64,000 bases of DNA from Candidatus Bilophila faecipullorum (GTDB lineage Bacteria > Desulfobacterota > Desulfovibrionia > Desulfovibrionales > Desulfovibrionaceae), in NCBI GenBank assembly GCA_944326695.1, contig CALVEZ010000006.1, positions 55,664-119,663 on the forward strand. The letters are read 5' to 3'. A program made the position numbers and the translations under genes. Positions within the stretch are counted from its first letter, which is position 1. Every line of letters begins with the position of its first letter. Positions 1 to 9,011 of this stretch are shown in pieces. A model generated the notes under the pieces. That model was not told where the DNA came from, did no database searches, and saw only the letters and a program-made list of their open reading frames with translations.

Positions 1-823
1 CCCGCACGTTCACCTTGATGGTCCGCGTGCCGCCGACGCGCTCGAAGGACTGCTCCTGAAGGATGCGCAGGATTTTCGCCTGCGTTTTCAGGCTCATGTC
101 TCCGATTTCATCCAGAAAGAGGGTGCCGTTGTTGGCCATTTCAAAGCGGCCGGGCCGGGCCTGATCCGCACTGGTGAAGGCCCCCTTTTCGTGGCCGAAA
201 AGTTCGCTCTCGATGAGTTCTTCCGGGATGGCGGCGCAGTTGACGGCGATCATGGGGGCGTCGGAACGTTTGCTTCCGGCATGGAGGGCGCGGGCGGCCA
301 GTTCCTTGCCGGTCCCGTTCTCGCCGGTGAGCAGGACCCAGACGTCGGTGGGGGCGACGCGGGACAGCAGTTCCCGGAATTTGAGCATGACCGGGGACTG
401 GCCGATAAGCTCGTCCTGTTCCGGGAGCGACGTGCGCAGCGCCTGATTTTCCCGGCGCAGGGACCCGGCCTCAAGCGCACGGGCCGCCACGATGACCACC
501 TTTTCGAGAGAGAGGGGCTTTTCGATAAAGTCGTAGGCCCCCTGCTGGATGGCGGCGACGGCGGTTTCGATGGTGCCGTGGCCGGAGATCATAACTACGG
601 GCAGGCCGGGATGATTGGCCTTGAGCTGCGTTTGCGCGGTCAGGCCGTCCATGCCCGGAAGCCAGATGTCGAGGAAAACGAGGTCCGGGCTTTGCGTATC
701 CGCCACGGTCAGCCCTTCTTCCGCCGTCGCCGCTTCGAGCACTTCGTAGCCCTCATCCTCAAGGATGCCGCGCAGGGAAAAGCGGATGGGCTCCTCGTCG
801 TCGATGATCAGAATGCGTGCCAT
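1..823 (-). CDS. Sigma-54-dependent response regulator, NtrC/NtrX type (C-terminus outside window)
   Basis: The first 274 residues of a receiver plus AAA+ activator; the rest runs off the left edge. The receiver has acidic residues D8/D9, phosphoacceptor D52 in a [11 protein letters not shown] context, and conserved K102. The AAA+ domain has Walker A GENGTGKE (about 167-174) and a Walker B with LFLDEIGD (about 235-242). The DNA-binding domain is not in view. The loop that touches sigma-54, normally GAFTGA, reads GAFTSA at 214-219. The start is the ATG at 821-823. Proteins of this design couple a sensor kinase to transcription from -24/-12 promoters; the partner kinase is not in the window. 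NtrX-like is a guess from domain order only. Confidence 0.9.
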   Translation of the reverse strand, partial: MARILIIDDEEPIRFSLRGILEDEGYEVLEAATAEEGLTVADTQSPDLVFLDIWLPGMDGLTAQTQLKANHPGLPVVMISGHGTIETAVAAIQQGAYDFIEKPLSLEKVVIVAARALEAGSLRRENQALRTSLPEQDELIGQSPVMLKFRELLSRVAPTDVWVLLTGENGTGKELAARALHAGSKRSDAPMIAVNCAAIPEELIESELFGHEKGAFTSADQARPGRFEMANNGTLFLDEIGDMSLKTQAKILRILQEQSFERVGGTRTIKVNVR

Positions 824-849
824 AACGCTCCTCGTTCCGCCGCGCGTCC

Positions 850-1170
850 TCAGGCGTCGGAAAGCAGTTTCAGACCCGCGATGCCCGCCACAATCAGGGC
901 GATGCACGCAAGGCGCGCCGGAGAAGCCGATTCTCCGAAGAGCAGTATGCCGAGCAGGGCGGTCCCCACGGCCCCGATGCCCGTCCATACCGCGTAGGCA
1001 GTGCCGATGGGGAGGTGCTTCAAGGCCGCCGCCAAAAGGAAAAAGCTCAGCCCCATCAGGGCCACGGTGATGACCGATGGCCAAAACCTCGTGAATCCGT
1101 GAGAACTTTTCAGGCCCACGGCCCAGCCTACCTCGAAAAGTCCGGCAAGCGCCAACAAGAACCAGTGCAT
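850..1170 (-). CDS. sugE: SMR-family guanidinium exporter (SugE/Gdx)
   Basis: A 106-residue four-helix membrane protein of the small multidrug resistance family. The membrane-embedded glutamate sits in the first helix ([14 protein letters not shown]), and the segment [16 protein letters not shown] is the family hallmark. The GLKSSHGFT stretch after helix 1 fits the SugE/Gdx branch, whose known role is proton-coupled guanidinium export, better than the EmrE branch. The start is supported by GAGGTG about 7 nt upstream. Two tetraloop hairpins in the leader match a guanidine-II riboswitch (separate entry), which independently supports guanidinium as substrate. It is single-copy here, although many Gdx proteins work as one-gene homodimers. 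Confidence 0.9.
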   Translation of the reverse strand: MHWFLLALAGLFEVGWAVGLKSSHGFTRFWPSVITVALMGLSFFLLAAALKHLPIGTAYAVWTGIGAVGTALLGILLFGESASPARLACIALIVAGIAGLKLLSDA

Positions 1171-1193
1171 ACGTCACCTCGTCGTGCGGTTGT

Positions 1194-1235
1194 CGAGGCC
1201 GTCCCCGGTTCGTGTATCGCCGTCGGGTCGTCCCG
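1194..1235 (-). promoter_or_regulatory. Putative guanidine-II (mini-ykkC) riboswitch
   Basis: Reading the minus strand toward sugE, two short GC-rich hairpins carry ACGR tetraloops: CGGG-ACGA-CCCG at 1235-1224 and CGGGG-ACGG-CCTCG at 1207-1194 (one G-U pair). They are 16 nt apart, and the second ends 23 nt before the start codon, just ahead of the ribosome-binding site. Two ACGR-loop stems upstream of an SMR gene is the defining architecture of the guanidine-II class, where ligand binding to the paired loops exposes the ribosome-binding site. No covariance search was possible. Confidence 0.75.
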
Positions 1236-1673
1236 GCGGGAGGGGAGTCAGCCGTCCCCGGGCAGAAGATAGCGTTTTTCAGACGCAAGCTCCAGCGGCG
1301 CGGCGGGAGCCGTTCCCACCAAAGAAGGCGTTCCCGCTATGCAAGGCGCTCCGTTTTGTCTCCAAGGAAACCATCGCTGGCCTTCCGTAAGGAATGAGGA
1401 ACAAGCCGCCTCCCCCAAGGCATGAAAACGATGTTTCCCCGCATCCCGTTTCACACGGCACGGAAAACGCCGCCAAGCCCGGTAAAAACGTCAGCCAATC
1501 CGCGTGAAAGCGACAGTATTTTTCTGCTGGCAAAACGTTTTCGCGTCCTTCCCCCGCACTCGGGCCTCTGCTCCTTCCCAGCCTTTCCAAGGGGTTTCCG
1601 TCATGCACCTCTTCCAGCGCACATTCTTTTTTTCCCCAATACCCCGATTTTTCCGCAAAACCCCGACGCTCAG
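1236..1673. other. Intergenic, no gene recognised
   Basis: About 440 bases between the sugE leader and the hairpin element behind lon. Short reading frames exist on both strands, but none has a plausible ribosome-binding site, a recognisable domain or coherent codon use. The sugE promoter must lie in the part nearest 1236; I could not pick -35/-10 boxes with confidence. Confidence 0.5.
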
Positions 1674-1797
1674 CCGGAACGGACTCCCGTCGCGCGGCCT
1701 CCCCATCAGTCGAAAGTCTTGGGAGGGAGAGGGGAGGGTTTGGGAGGGGAGAGGGAACCTTTCTGGAGAAAGGTTCCCTCTCCCCTCCCAATCTTTC
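1674..1797 (-). repeat. Gene-end hairpin element, copy 1 (behind lon)
   Basis: Starts 3 nt after the lon stop. Arms 1741-1764 and 1767-1790 are a perfect 24-bp inverted repeat around GG, with purine-only and pyrimidine-only outer halves and the inner motif ACCTTTCT/AGAAAGGT. After the hairpin (reading with lon) comes AAGACTTTCGACTG, a GGGGAGGCCGCGCG block and GGAGTCCGTTCC. The same plan recurs at 16405, 36234, 47266, 56511, 57080 and 62346. It may act as a terminator for lon, although no long T-run follows. Confidence 0.85.
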
Positions 1798-1800
1798 CCC

Positions 1801-4269
1801 CTACTGCGCGGTCGCCACCGCAGGCTCATGGTGGCGGCGCAGGGATTCGATGAGGGAGGGGCTGTCGCTGTCGTCCCAGATGGCGTCAGTGGGCGCGTCG
1901 AGGGCGATGGGCAAGACTTCGTCTATATGGTCCACCAGCTCGATGTGCAGCGTCTCCAGAATTTCGTCGGGCACTTCCTTGAGGTCCTTGGCGTTGTCCC
2001 GGGGTACGATCACGGTCGCCATACCCGCGCGGCTGGCGGAGAGGAGCTTTTCACGCAGACCACCGATGGGCAGCACCCGCCCGCGCAGGGTGACTTCCCC
2101 GGTCATGGCCACGTCGTAGCGGACCGGGATGCCGAGCAGGGCCGAGACGAGGCTTGTGGTGATGGCGATGCCCGCCGAGGGGCCGTCCTTGGGCGTCGCG
2201 CCTTCGGGGAAGTGCGTATGGATGTCGATTTCGCTGTGGAAATTGGGTTTCAGGCCAAGGGCCGTCCCTCGTGAGCGGACGTAGGAAAGCGCGGCCTTGG
2301 CCGACTCGCTCATGACCTCGCCGATTTTGCCGGTCGTGACCACGTTGCCCTTGCCGGGCATGATTACCGTCTCCACGGTGAGGAGCACGCCGCCGACGCC
2401 GGTATAGGCCAGCCCGTTGACCACGCCGACCTTGGACGCCTTCTCGTTTTCGTCGAGGCGGTATTTCTTCACCCCGAGATAGCGTTCCAGATCGTCCGGG
2501 GCGATGATCACCTGCTGATCGAGATCGTTTTCCTCCACCAGCTTGATGGCCGTCTTGCGGCAGAGCGCGCCGATTTCCCGCTCAAGGCCGCGCACGCCCG
2601 CCTCGCGGGTATAGGAGCGGATGACCTCGTTGAGGGTTTCCTCGGGCAGCTCCACGTTGCCGGGCTTGAGGCCGTGCTCCGCGATCTGGCGCGGGAGCAG
2701 GAAGTCACGGGCAATGTGCTTTTTCTCTATCTCCAGATAGCTGGAAAGCTCGATGATTTCCATGCGGTCCTGAAGCGGGGCCGGGATGCTGTGCAGGGAG
2801 TTCGCCGTGGTGATGAAAAAGACCTTGGACAGATCGTAATCAATATCCAGATAATGATCGTTGAACGCCTTGTTCTGCTCGGGATCGAGGACTTCAAGGA
2901 GGGCGGAGGCGGGATCGCCGCGATAGTCCGAACTCATCTTGTCGATTTCGTCGAGGCAGAAAAGCGGATTGCTGGATTTGGCGCGCTTCAGGGCCATGAT
3001 GATTTTGCCCGGCATGGCCCCCACGTAGGTGCGGCGATGCCCGCGGATTTCCGCCTCGTCGCGCACGCCGCCGAGGGAGAGGCGCACGTATTCGCGTCCG
3101 GTGGCGCGGGCCACGGACTTGGCGAGGGAGGTCTTGCCCACGCCGGGAGGCCCGACGAGGCAGAGGATGGGGCCCTTGAGCGCGTTGGTCAGCTTCTGCA
3201 CGGCGAGGAATTCGAGGATGCGCTGCTTGGGCTTTTCAAGGCCGAAATGCTCATCGTCGAGGATGGCCCGCGCTTCGGGGATGTCGAGAGCGGTTTCGCG
3301 CATCTCGTTCCACGGCAGTTCCAGAATCCAGTCGAGATAGTTGCGGACAATGGCGTATTCCGACGAGGCCGGGGCCATCATGCGCAGCTTCTTGAGTTCG
3401 GACAGGCCCTTTTCGCGGGCTTCCTCCGGCATGTTCCTGGCCTTGAGCTGTTGCTCAAGCTCGGCTATCTCGGCCTGCGGGTCGTCGTCGCGGCCCATTT
3501 CCTTGTTGATGGCCTTGATCTGCTCGGAGAGGTAGTATTCACGCTGGTTCTTGTCCATCTGGTCCTTGATGCGGCTCTTGATGCGCCGCTCCATGGAAAC
3601 CAGCTCCATTTCGGTATTCAGGAACTCATAGATTTTTTCCAGCCGCTTCGCCGGATCGAGCAGTTCCAGCGCCTCCTGCTTTTTGGCGTATTCGATTTTG
3701 AGCAGGGGGAGGATGGTGTCCGCGAACTGCCCGGCGTCGCGCAGGCCCGCTGCGGCAGAGAGGAAATCCGGGGTGATTTTTTTGTTGATATGGGCGTATT
3801 CCGCAAGGATTTCGCGGGTGGCGCGCATGAGGGCCTCGGTTTCGGGGCTTTCGTGGCGCAGCACGGGCAGGGGCGCCACCACGACGCGGGGGAAGGCCGC
3901 CGGGCCGAAGGGGTTTTCGGCGTCACCGGGTTCCAGCGGTCTCCAGCGGATGCGGTAGAGGCCCTCGAAGGTGGCCTTGATCGGCCCTTCGGGGAGGCGG
4001 GTGTACTGGAGCACGCGCCCGACCACCCCGACCTCGTAGAGATCGGCCGGGCTTGGCGTTTCCAGCGCCGACTCGCGCTGCGTGATGAAGCAGATGCGCT
4101 TGCCGTAATCGGCCACGGCGGCTTCGATGGCCTTGACCGAGGCCGCGCGGCCCACGAGGAGGGGCATGATCGAGTGCGGCGACATGACCACCTCCCGCAA
4201 GGGCATGAGCGGCAGCTCGAATCCCTCGAATCTGGCGTTGCTGGTGATGGCGTCGTTCGTATCGTTCAT
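1801..4269 (-). CDS. lon: ATP-dependent protease La (Lon)
   Basis: An 822-residue cytosolic AAA+ serine protease that degrades misfolded and regulatory proteins. In order: the N-terminal substrate-binding LON domain (about 20-220), a coiled coil, the AAA+ module with Walker A GPPGVGKT (near 375) and a Walker B with FCLDEIDKM, and the C-terminal protease with the Ser698-Lys741 dyad (KDGPSAG and LREKLLSAS). The 43-residue dyad spacing equals that of E. coli Lon. A longer in-frame reading begins at 4536, but the ATG at 4269 has AAAGGAG about 6 nt upstream and begins the conserved domain, so I chose it. It follows tig-clpP-clpX on the same strand, a common order, but is separated from clpX by about 500 bases, so it probably has its own promoter. 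Confidence 0.96.
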   Translation of the reverse strand: MNDTNDAITSNARFEGFELPLMPLREVVMSPHSIMPLLVGRAASVKAIEAAVADYGKRICFITQRESALETPSPADLYEVGVVGRVLQYTRLPEGPIKATFEGLYRIRWRPLEPGDAENPFGPAAFPRVVVAPLPVLRHESPETEALMRATREILAEYAHINKKITPDFLSAAAGLRDAGQFADTILPLLKIEYAKKQEALELLDPAKRLEKIYEFLNTEMELVSMERRIKSRIKDQMDKNQREYYLSEQIKAINKEMGRDDDPQAEIAELEQQLKARNMPEEAREKGLSELKKLRMMAPASSEYAIVRNYLDWILELPWNEMRETALDIPEARAILDDEHFGLEKPKQRILEFLAVQKLTNALKGPILCLVGPPGVGKTSLAKSVARATGREYVRLSLGGVRDEAEIRGHRRTYVGAMPGKIIMALKRAKSSNPLFCLDEIDKMSSDYRGDPASALLEVLDPEQNKAFNDHYLDIDYDLSKVFFITTANSLHSIPAPLQDRMEIIELSSYLEIEKKHIARDFLLPRQIAEHGLKPGNVELPEETLNEVIRSYTREAGVRGLEREIGALCRKTAIKLVEENDLDQQVIIAPDDLERYLGVKKYRLDENEKASKVGVVNGLAYTGVGGVLLTVETVIMPGKGNVVTTGKIGEVMSESAKAALSYVRSRGTALGLKPNFHSEIDIHTHFPEGATPKDGPSAGIAITTSLVSALLGIPVRYDVAMTGEVTLRGRVLPIGGLREKLLSASRAGMATVIVPRDNAKDLKEVPDEILETLHIELVDHIDEVLPIALDAPTDAIWDDSDSPSLIESLRRHHEPAVATAQ

Positions 4270-4706
4270 GCTGGCTCCTTTAGAGGGTGCGGAATCGGAA
4301 AAAAGCGTGACGGGGAAGGCGGATGCCCTCCCCGGCCTGCCTGTCGCGCGGACGTGCCGCGTTTTCGGCAAGCGGGGGCGGCCTTCCCGCCGGCTCCCGC
4401 CTGCGGTCGGCAGGGACCGGCTGCCTTCCCCGCTTTTTCGCGGCGGGGAGGCGGGAAACGGGAGGGAGGCCGCTCTTGTTGCGGGGTGCCCGGGGAGGGC
4501 GGCTTGCGACGCGCCGAGCCCCTGGAGCCCTTTCACATCGAAAGGGCCCTTCGGGGACGAAACGGCGCGGATTCAGGCGGAACCCCGTGTTTTTCTCTTG
4601 CTGTCAACGCTGGAATGCGACCTGTCTACTTCCCGGGCTCCCGAGCCGTTTCATGTTGAAACGACTCTGGCCACAGGCAGATATGGCTTGCCACAAGGTG
4701 GCGTTG
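4270..4706. other. lon upstream region
   Basis: About 440 bases between the lon start and the clpX terminator hairpins. It holds no convincing gene. A short inverted repeat GTTTC-ATGTT-GAAAC lies at 4649-4664. The region should contain the lon promoter, but I see no unambiguous heat-shock or CIRCE-type element. Confidence 0.5.
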
Positions 4707-4769
4707 ATTCTGCCAAAACCGACGTTTTGGGGCAGAATGCCAACGTTGACTTTCTAAAAAGTCAACGTT
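4707..4769 (-). terminator. Tandem hairpins behind clpX
   Basis: Two strong inverted repeats lie in the 70 nt after the clpX stop. At 4742-4769, AACGTTGACTTT and its exact complement enclose CTAA (12-bp stem). At 4707-4738, ATTCTGCC...GGCAGAAT encloses an inner CCAAAAC/GTTTTGG pair. Both face the clpX 3' end and probably end its transcript or protect it; neither has a long U-tail. Confidence 0.6.
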
Positions 4770-4777
4770 CATCTGCT

Positions 4778-6034
4778 CTAGGAGGCGATGTGCGCTTCCG
4801 TATCGTAAATGTACAACGGCGGGGCCTTCTTGTCGATGACGGCGTCGTTGATCACGCATTCCTTTACGCCCTGCATGGAGGGAAGCTGATACATGATATC
4901 GAGCATGACGCTTTCCATGACGTTGCGCAGGCCGCGCGCGCCGGTCTTGCGCTCGATGGCCTTGTGAGCGATGGCGCGCAGGGCGTCGGAAGTGAAGCGC
5001 AGGGTCACGTTGTCGAGCTCGAAGAGCTTCTGGTACTGGCGCGTCAGGGCGTTCTTGGGTTCGGTGAGGATGCGGACGAGATCGTCCTCGCCCAGATCGT
5101 CCACGTGCGTCAGGACCGGGATGCGACCTACGAATTCGGGGATGAGCCCGAACTGCACGAGGTCGGCGGGGTGGACCTGTTCAAGAAGTTCCCCGAGGGA
5201 GCGTTCCTTCTTGGTTTCCACCTTGGCCCCGAAGCCCATGCCGCCGCCGCGCATCCGCTGCTCGACGATCTTGTCCAGCCCGATGAAGGCCCCACCCACG
5301 ATGAACAGGATGTTCGAGGTATCCATGCGGATGAACTCCTGCTGCGGGTGCTTGCGGCCGCCCTTGGGGGGGATGTTGGCTTCCGTGCCTTCGATGATCT
5401 TGAGCAGCGCCTGCTGCACGCCCTCGCCGGAGACGTCGCGGGTGATGGAGGGGCCGTCGGCCTTGCGGGAAATCTTGTCGATCTCGTCGATGTAGATGAT
5501 CCCCTTGCGGGCCGATTCCAGATCGTAGTCGGCGTTTTGAAGAAGCTGGACGAGGATGTTTTCCACGTCTTCGCCCACATAACCCGCCTCGGTCAGGGTG
5601 GTGGCGTCCGCGATGGCGAAGGGCACGCGCAGGATGCGGGCCAGCGTCTTGGCAAGAAGCGTCTTGCCGCTTCCCGAGGGGCCGACCAGCAGGATGTTGC
5701 TCTTTTCAAGCTCCACATCGTCGGCATTCTGGAGGGCTTCGGCGTAGAAGACGCGCTTGTAGTGGTTGTGCACGGCCACGGCCAGAATCTTCTTGGCCTC
5801 GTCCTGCCCGATGACGTATTCGTCGAGGCGGGCCTTGATCTCCTGCGGGGTGAGCAGGCGTTCTTCTTCGCGGACCTCTTCGAGGGCTTCGCGGGCCATA
5901 AGCTCGTTGCAGGAGGCGACGCACTCATCGCAGATGTTGACGCCGTCCGGCCCGGTGACGAGATGGGCGACCTGCGATTGCCGTTTGCCGCAGAAGGAGC
6001 AGCGCGGTTCGGTGGGGGGTATGGTGTTGGGCAT
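4778..6034 (-). CDS. clpX: ClpX, unfoldase subunit of ClpXP protease
   Basis: A 418-residue AAA+ unfoldase that recognises tagged substrates and feeds them to ClpP. The N-terminal C4 zinc domain is clear (CSFCGKRQ ... CDECVASC). Next come Walker A GPSGSGKT, pore loop GYVG, Walker B IIYIDEID, the sensor and arginine-finger region, and the GGGMGFGA loop that meets ClpP. The ATG at 6034 gives the canonical N-terminus; the in-frame extension upstream overlaps clpP and is not needed. It starts 8 nt after the clpP stop, so the two are cotranscribed. Confidence 0.97.
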   Translation of the reverse strand: MPNTIPPTEPRCSFCGKRQSQVAHLVTGPDGVNICDECVASCNELMAREALEEVREEERLLTPQEIKARLDEYVIGQDEAKKILAVAVHNHYKRVFYAEALQNADDVELEKSNILLVGPSGSGKTLLAKTLARILRVPFAIADATTLTEAGYVGEDVENILVQLLQNADYDLESARKGIIYIDEIDKISRKADGPSITRDVSGEGVQQALLKIIEGTEANIPPKGGRKHPQQEFIRMDTSNILFIVGGAFIGLDKIVEQRMRGGGMGFGAKVETKKERSLGELLEQVHPADLVQFGLIPEFVGRIPVLTHVDDLGEDDLVRILTEPKNALTRQYQKLFELDNVTLRFTSDALRAIAHKAIERKTGARGLRNVMESVMLDIMYQLPSMQGVKECVINDAVIDKKAPPLYIYDTEAHIAS

Positions 6035-6042
6035 CGTTCTTC

Positions 6043-6666
6043 CTATTCGGACCGTTCGGCGAGCAGGTCGCGGCGGGAGGTGAGCACTTTGTCCACCAGA
6101 CCGTAGTCGCGGGCCATTTCGGCGGTCATGAAGTTGTCGCGCTCGGTGTCCTGAGCGATTTTTTCCACGGGCTGGCCGGTGTGCCTGGCCAGGAGGCCGT
6201 TCAGGGTTTCGCGCATCCGCAGGATTTCGCGGGCGTGGATGTCGATGTCGGTTGCCTGTCCCTGAAAGCCGCCGAGGGGCTGGTGGATCATCACCTGGCT
6301 GTTGGGCAGGGCATAGCGCATCCCCTTGTTGCCCGCGCTGAGCAGGAACGCCCCCATGCTGGCGGCGCGGCCCATGCACACGGTAGCCACGGGCGGAGTG
6401 ATGTAGTTCATGGTGTCGTAGATGGCCATGCCCGCCGTGACGGAACCGCCGGGGCTGTTGATGTAGAGGTAGATTTCCTTTTCCGGGTCCTGCGATTCGA
6501 GGAAGAGGAGCTGTGCGCAGACGACGGCGGCCACCTGATCGTTGACCTCGGTGCCAAGGAGCACGATGCGGTCTTTCAGCAGGCGTGAGAAGATGTCGTA
6601 GGTCCGCTCAATGCGCCCGGACGTTTCCACGACGTAGGGGATGGTCATATCGAGAATATCTTGCAT
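6043..6666 (-). CDS. clpP: ClpP serine protease subunit
   Basis: A 207-residue peptidase that assembles into the two-ring barrel of ClpXP. The catalytic triad is visible: Ser103 in GRAASMGAF, His128 in VMIHQP, Asp173 in AQDTERD. The oxyanion-hole glycine strand (INSPGGSV) is intact. Length is typical. The ATG at 6666 is followed by a second in-frame ATG six codons on (MTIPYVVE), which may be nearer the mature N-terminus. It sits between tig and clpX. Confidence 0.97.
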   Translation of the reverse strand: MQDILDMTIPYVVETSGRIERTYDIFSRLLKDRIVLLGTEVNDQVAAVVCAQLLFLESQDPEKEIYLYINSPGGSVTAGMAIYDTMNYITPPVATVCMGRAASMGAFLLSAGNKGMRYALPNSQVMIHQPLGGFQGQATDIDIHAREILRMRETLNGLLARHTGQPVEKIAQDTERDNFMTAEMARDYGLVDKVLTSRRDLLAERSE

Positions 6667-6770
6667 GATAACTCCATTTCAATGAGGGGTGGCAACGTTT
6701 CCCCTGACAGATAAGCACGATTGCGCGCTTGTCTCGCGCCGTGCGGGGAAAAAAAGTGCTGCTTGGTTCT

Positions 6771-6804
6771 ACAATAAAAAGGGGAGTGCGCACACTCCCC
6801 TTTG
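6771..6804 (-). terminator. Rho-independent terminator of tig
   Basis: On the minus strand GGGGAGTG-TGCG-CACTCCCC is followed directly by TTTTTATT. It begins about 28 nt after the tig stop and lies before clpP, so it should partly or wholly separate tig from clpPX transcription. Confidence 0.85.
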
Positions 6805-6831
6805 GAAATCGGTATGGCCGAGGGCCCGTGA

Positions 6832-8163
6832 TTACATGGCGCCTTCGGGAGCGGCGGCGTCATGCAGGCTTTTGGCTTCGGTTTCCGTGATCTTGGCCTT
6901 GCTGTAGACGAGTTCCATAGCCTTGTCGGCAAGGACGCGGTCGCGCAGGTCGTGGATGAGCCCGCTCTTGTGGTAGGCTTCGCTGACCTTCTGGTAATCC
7001 TGCTGGGCGCGCATGGCCATGCCGTAGATGGCCATTTCCACTTCCTGCTCGGTGACGGTGATGTTTTCCTTCTGGGCGAGGGCCATGAGGAAGACCTGCG
7101 GGCGCAGGGTTTCGAGCGCTTCCTTCTTGGCTTCCTCGCGCTTTTCCTCTTCGGCCTTGTCCTTGCGCAGATCGTCGATGCCCATGCGCTGGAGCTGCAT
7201 GGAATGCTCGTGCATGACGCGTTCAACGCGGGCGTTGAGCATGGCTTCGGGGATGTCGAAGGTCACCTGGGCGAGGAGGCCGTCGATGAGCTTCTTCATG
7301 GCTTCGGAACGGGCGGCCTGCGCCTTGGTGGAGGCAATGTGCTCGACGATGGATTCCTTCATCTTCTCGACGCTTTCCTGTCCCATCTTCTTGGCGAAGT
7401 CGTCGTTCACCTCGGGCTTCTGGCTGGTCTGCATCTTGTTCACCTTGATGGTGAAGGTGATGGTCTTCCCGGCCAGCGGCTTGTGGGGATAGTCGTCGGG
7501 GAACTTGACGGGGCCGGTCTTTTCCTCGCCGACCTTGGCGGTCTTCACGAGGGCTTCAAAGTCGGGGAGGGCCTGACCCTGCCCGAGGGCCACGGCGAAG
7601 TGTTCGCCCTGCACGTCGTCGACCTTGTTGCCTTCTTCGTCCACGCCGGAATAGTCCACATCCACGGTGTCGCCGTCCTGCGGGAGGCGGTCTTCGGTGA
7701 CGTCGATGAGCTCGGCCACGTTGCCGCGCAGACGCTCGATGATTTCGTTCACGTCCTCGTCGGAGACGTCGGCCTTGGCCTGTTCGACTTCGAGGCCGTC
7801 ATAGTTGGGGAATTCGATGTCGGGCAGCACGTCGAAGGTGATGGCGCACTTGAATTCCTGATTGCGGGCGAAGGCTTCGTGGTTGTCCATTTCCATGCTG
7901 GAAACGGGCGTGAGGTTGGCGTCCTTGAGGGTCTTCTGGAGAAGGGCGTTGATGCGGTCCTGCGTGGCGCGGACGTAGATGTCTTCGGCAAAACGCTTTT
8001 CCACGACGGAGGCCGGGACTTTCCCCTTGCGGAAGCCGGGCAGGACAAGGTCCTTCTGATAGCCCGCGACGGCGGTATTGATGGCTGCGTTCACATCGTC
8101 CGCAGACAGGGTAAAGGCAATCTTTTTCCGGGTGGGGGAAACGTTTTCAACGACAAATTCCAT
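6832..8163 (-). CDS. tig: Trigger factor, ribosome-associated chaperone
   Basis: A 443-residue folding factor that binds nascent chains at the ribosome exit. The N-terminal ribosome-binding domain contains the signature GFRKGKVP (about residues 43-50). An FKBP-type prolyl isomerase domain follows (about 155-245), then the long helical substrate-binding arms. The ATG at 8163 has AAGGAGGG 7-8 nt upstream, so the longer in-frame reading from 8226 is rejected. It heads the tig-clpP-clpX-lon set. Confidence 0.96.
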   Translation of the reverse strand: MEFVVENVSPTRKKIAFTLSADDVNAAINTAVAGYQKDLVLPGFRKGKVPASVVEKRFAEDIYVRATQDRINALLQKTLKDANLTPVSSMEMDNHEAFARNQEFKCAITFDVLPDIEFPNYDGLEVEQAKADVSDEDVNEIIERLRGNVAELIDVTEDRLPQDGDTVDVDYSGVDEEGNKVDDVQGEHFAVALGQGQALPDFEALVKTAKVGEEKTGPVKFPDDYPHKPLAGKTITFTIKVNKMQTSQKPEVNDDFAKKMGQESVEKMKESIVEHIASTKAQAARSEAMKKLIDGLLAQVTFDIPEAMLNARVERVMHEHSMQLQRMGIDDLRKDKAEEEKREEAKKEALETLRPQVFLMALAQKENITVTEQEVEMAIYGMAMRAQQDYQKVSEAYHKSGLIHDLRDRVLADKAMELVYSKAKITETEAKSLHDAAAPEGAM

Positions 8164-8260
8164 TGGGGAACCCTCCTTGGGGCCTGCTTGATGAGATGCG
8201 GACTTGGCGAGCTTTGTATCAATCAAAACACGAGGTTCGTGAATGCTCCGTCAGGCCGTC

Positions 8261-8343
8261 TGGTGCGAGAGGGGGGAGTTGAACCCCCACGGAAAACCGC
8301 TGGATTCTAAGTCCAGTGCGTCTACCAATTCCGCCACTCTCGC
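8261..8343 (-). tRNA. tRNA-Leu (anticodon UAG)
   Basis: A complete cloverleaf on the minus strand. The acceptor GCGAGAG pairs with CTCTCGC and is followed by A and an encoded CCA. The anticodon stem CTGGA/TCCAG encloses CTTAGAA, giving anticodon UAG. The T-arm is GGGGGTTCAACTCCCCC. The long D-arm and variable region (class II) agree with leucine. It lies about 100 nt upstream of tig. Confidence 0.96.
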
Positions 8344-8633
8344 CCGGATAGCACACAAGGGGAGAAGCATAACCCGTATCGGGAAAAATCGCAAGGCGAA
8401 GGGGAGGGAAGCGCCTCAGGCAGAAGGGCTTGCGGGGAGGGGAAGGGGGGCCTCCGGGCCGGGAGCGCCGGAAACACGAACGTGGCGCGGGCCGGAAAAG
8501 CGGCGGGATCGTTCTCGGGCCGGGAGCGCCGGATTCCGGGGCCTTCCCCCCTCTGCGCTCCAGCGTGCCGGGCCGGATGGCGGATTCCGCCGATACGGGC
8601 GCGGGAGCGAACGCCGCAGCGGAGGAGGCTCCC

Positions 8634-8905
8634 GCCTGATGGCGTCCGCACATGGGCGGGAACCAGCCATTTCCCCGGACTCCCAGCCACCCCGGGAGCG
8701 CCTCCCCATCGGTGGGGGCGGGTTACATCCGTAATGCGCTTGTCCTCCAGCCCCCCGGATGTCTCTCCACGGGTGGGGGCGGGTTGCTGGGACACCTCGG
8801 CGCTGATGGTCACGCCGAGCGTCTCCCCACGGGCGGGGGCGGGAACTGGAGATGCCGCCGCTGTCGTCGATGCCCACGGCGCGCCTCCCTGTGGGCGGGG
8901 CTGGA
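8634..8905. CRISPR. Decayed CRISPR-like array, five divergent repeats
   Basis: Five related units of about 29 nt end at 8662, 8724, 8785, 8845 and about 8905, a pitch of 60-62 nt with gaps of 31-33 nt of unrelated sequence. The best units (8696-8724, 8757-8785, 8817-8845) share CTCCCCACGGGTGGGGGCGG, which can form a short stem, and end in GGGTT or GGGAA. This matches the 29/32 geometry and dyad of type I-E repeats. Repeats differ at several positions and no cas gene is in the window, so if real it is a relic. Two CGGGCC-GGGAGCGCCGG blocks at 8455 and 8516 are also 61 nt apart. Confidence 0.4.
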
Positions 8906-9011
8906 GCGACCACGGCCTGCCGGAGGCCGCCGATGCTTCCGTCTCCGCGCCGGAAAGGGCGGCATGGTGCGGACTCGGCGGGGGACGCCTCTGAAGGCTG
9001 AAAAGCCCCCC

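Noticed and set aside
1674..1797. Gene-end hairpins as plain rho-independent terminators only
   Set aside because: They lack consistent T-runs, share long tails beyond the hairpin, and occur inside gene sets that should be cotranscribed; termination may still be one effect.
4270..4536. N-terminal extension of Lon to 4536
   Set aside because: The ATG at 4269 has a strong ribosome-binding site and begins the conserved domain; the extension is low in information.
2674..4659. Long plus-strand open frame opposite lon
   Set aside because: Antisense shadow of a well-defined gene; its composition simply mirrors lon codons.
6035..6379. N-terminal extension of ClpX over clpP
   Set aside because: ClpX starts naturally at MPNTIPP with its zinc domain; the extension overlaps the clpP coding sequence in another frame.
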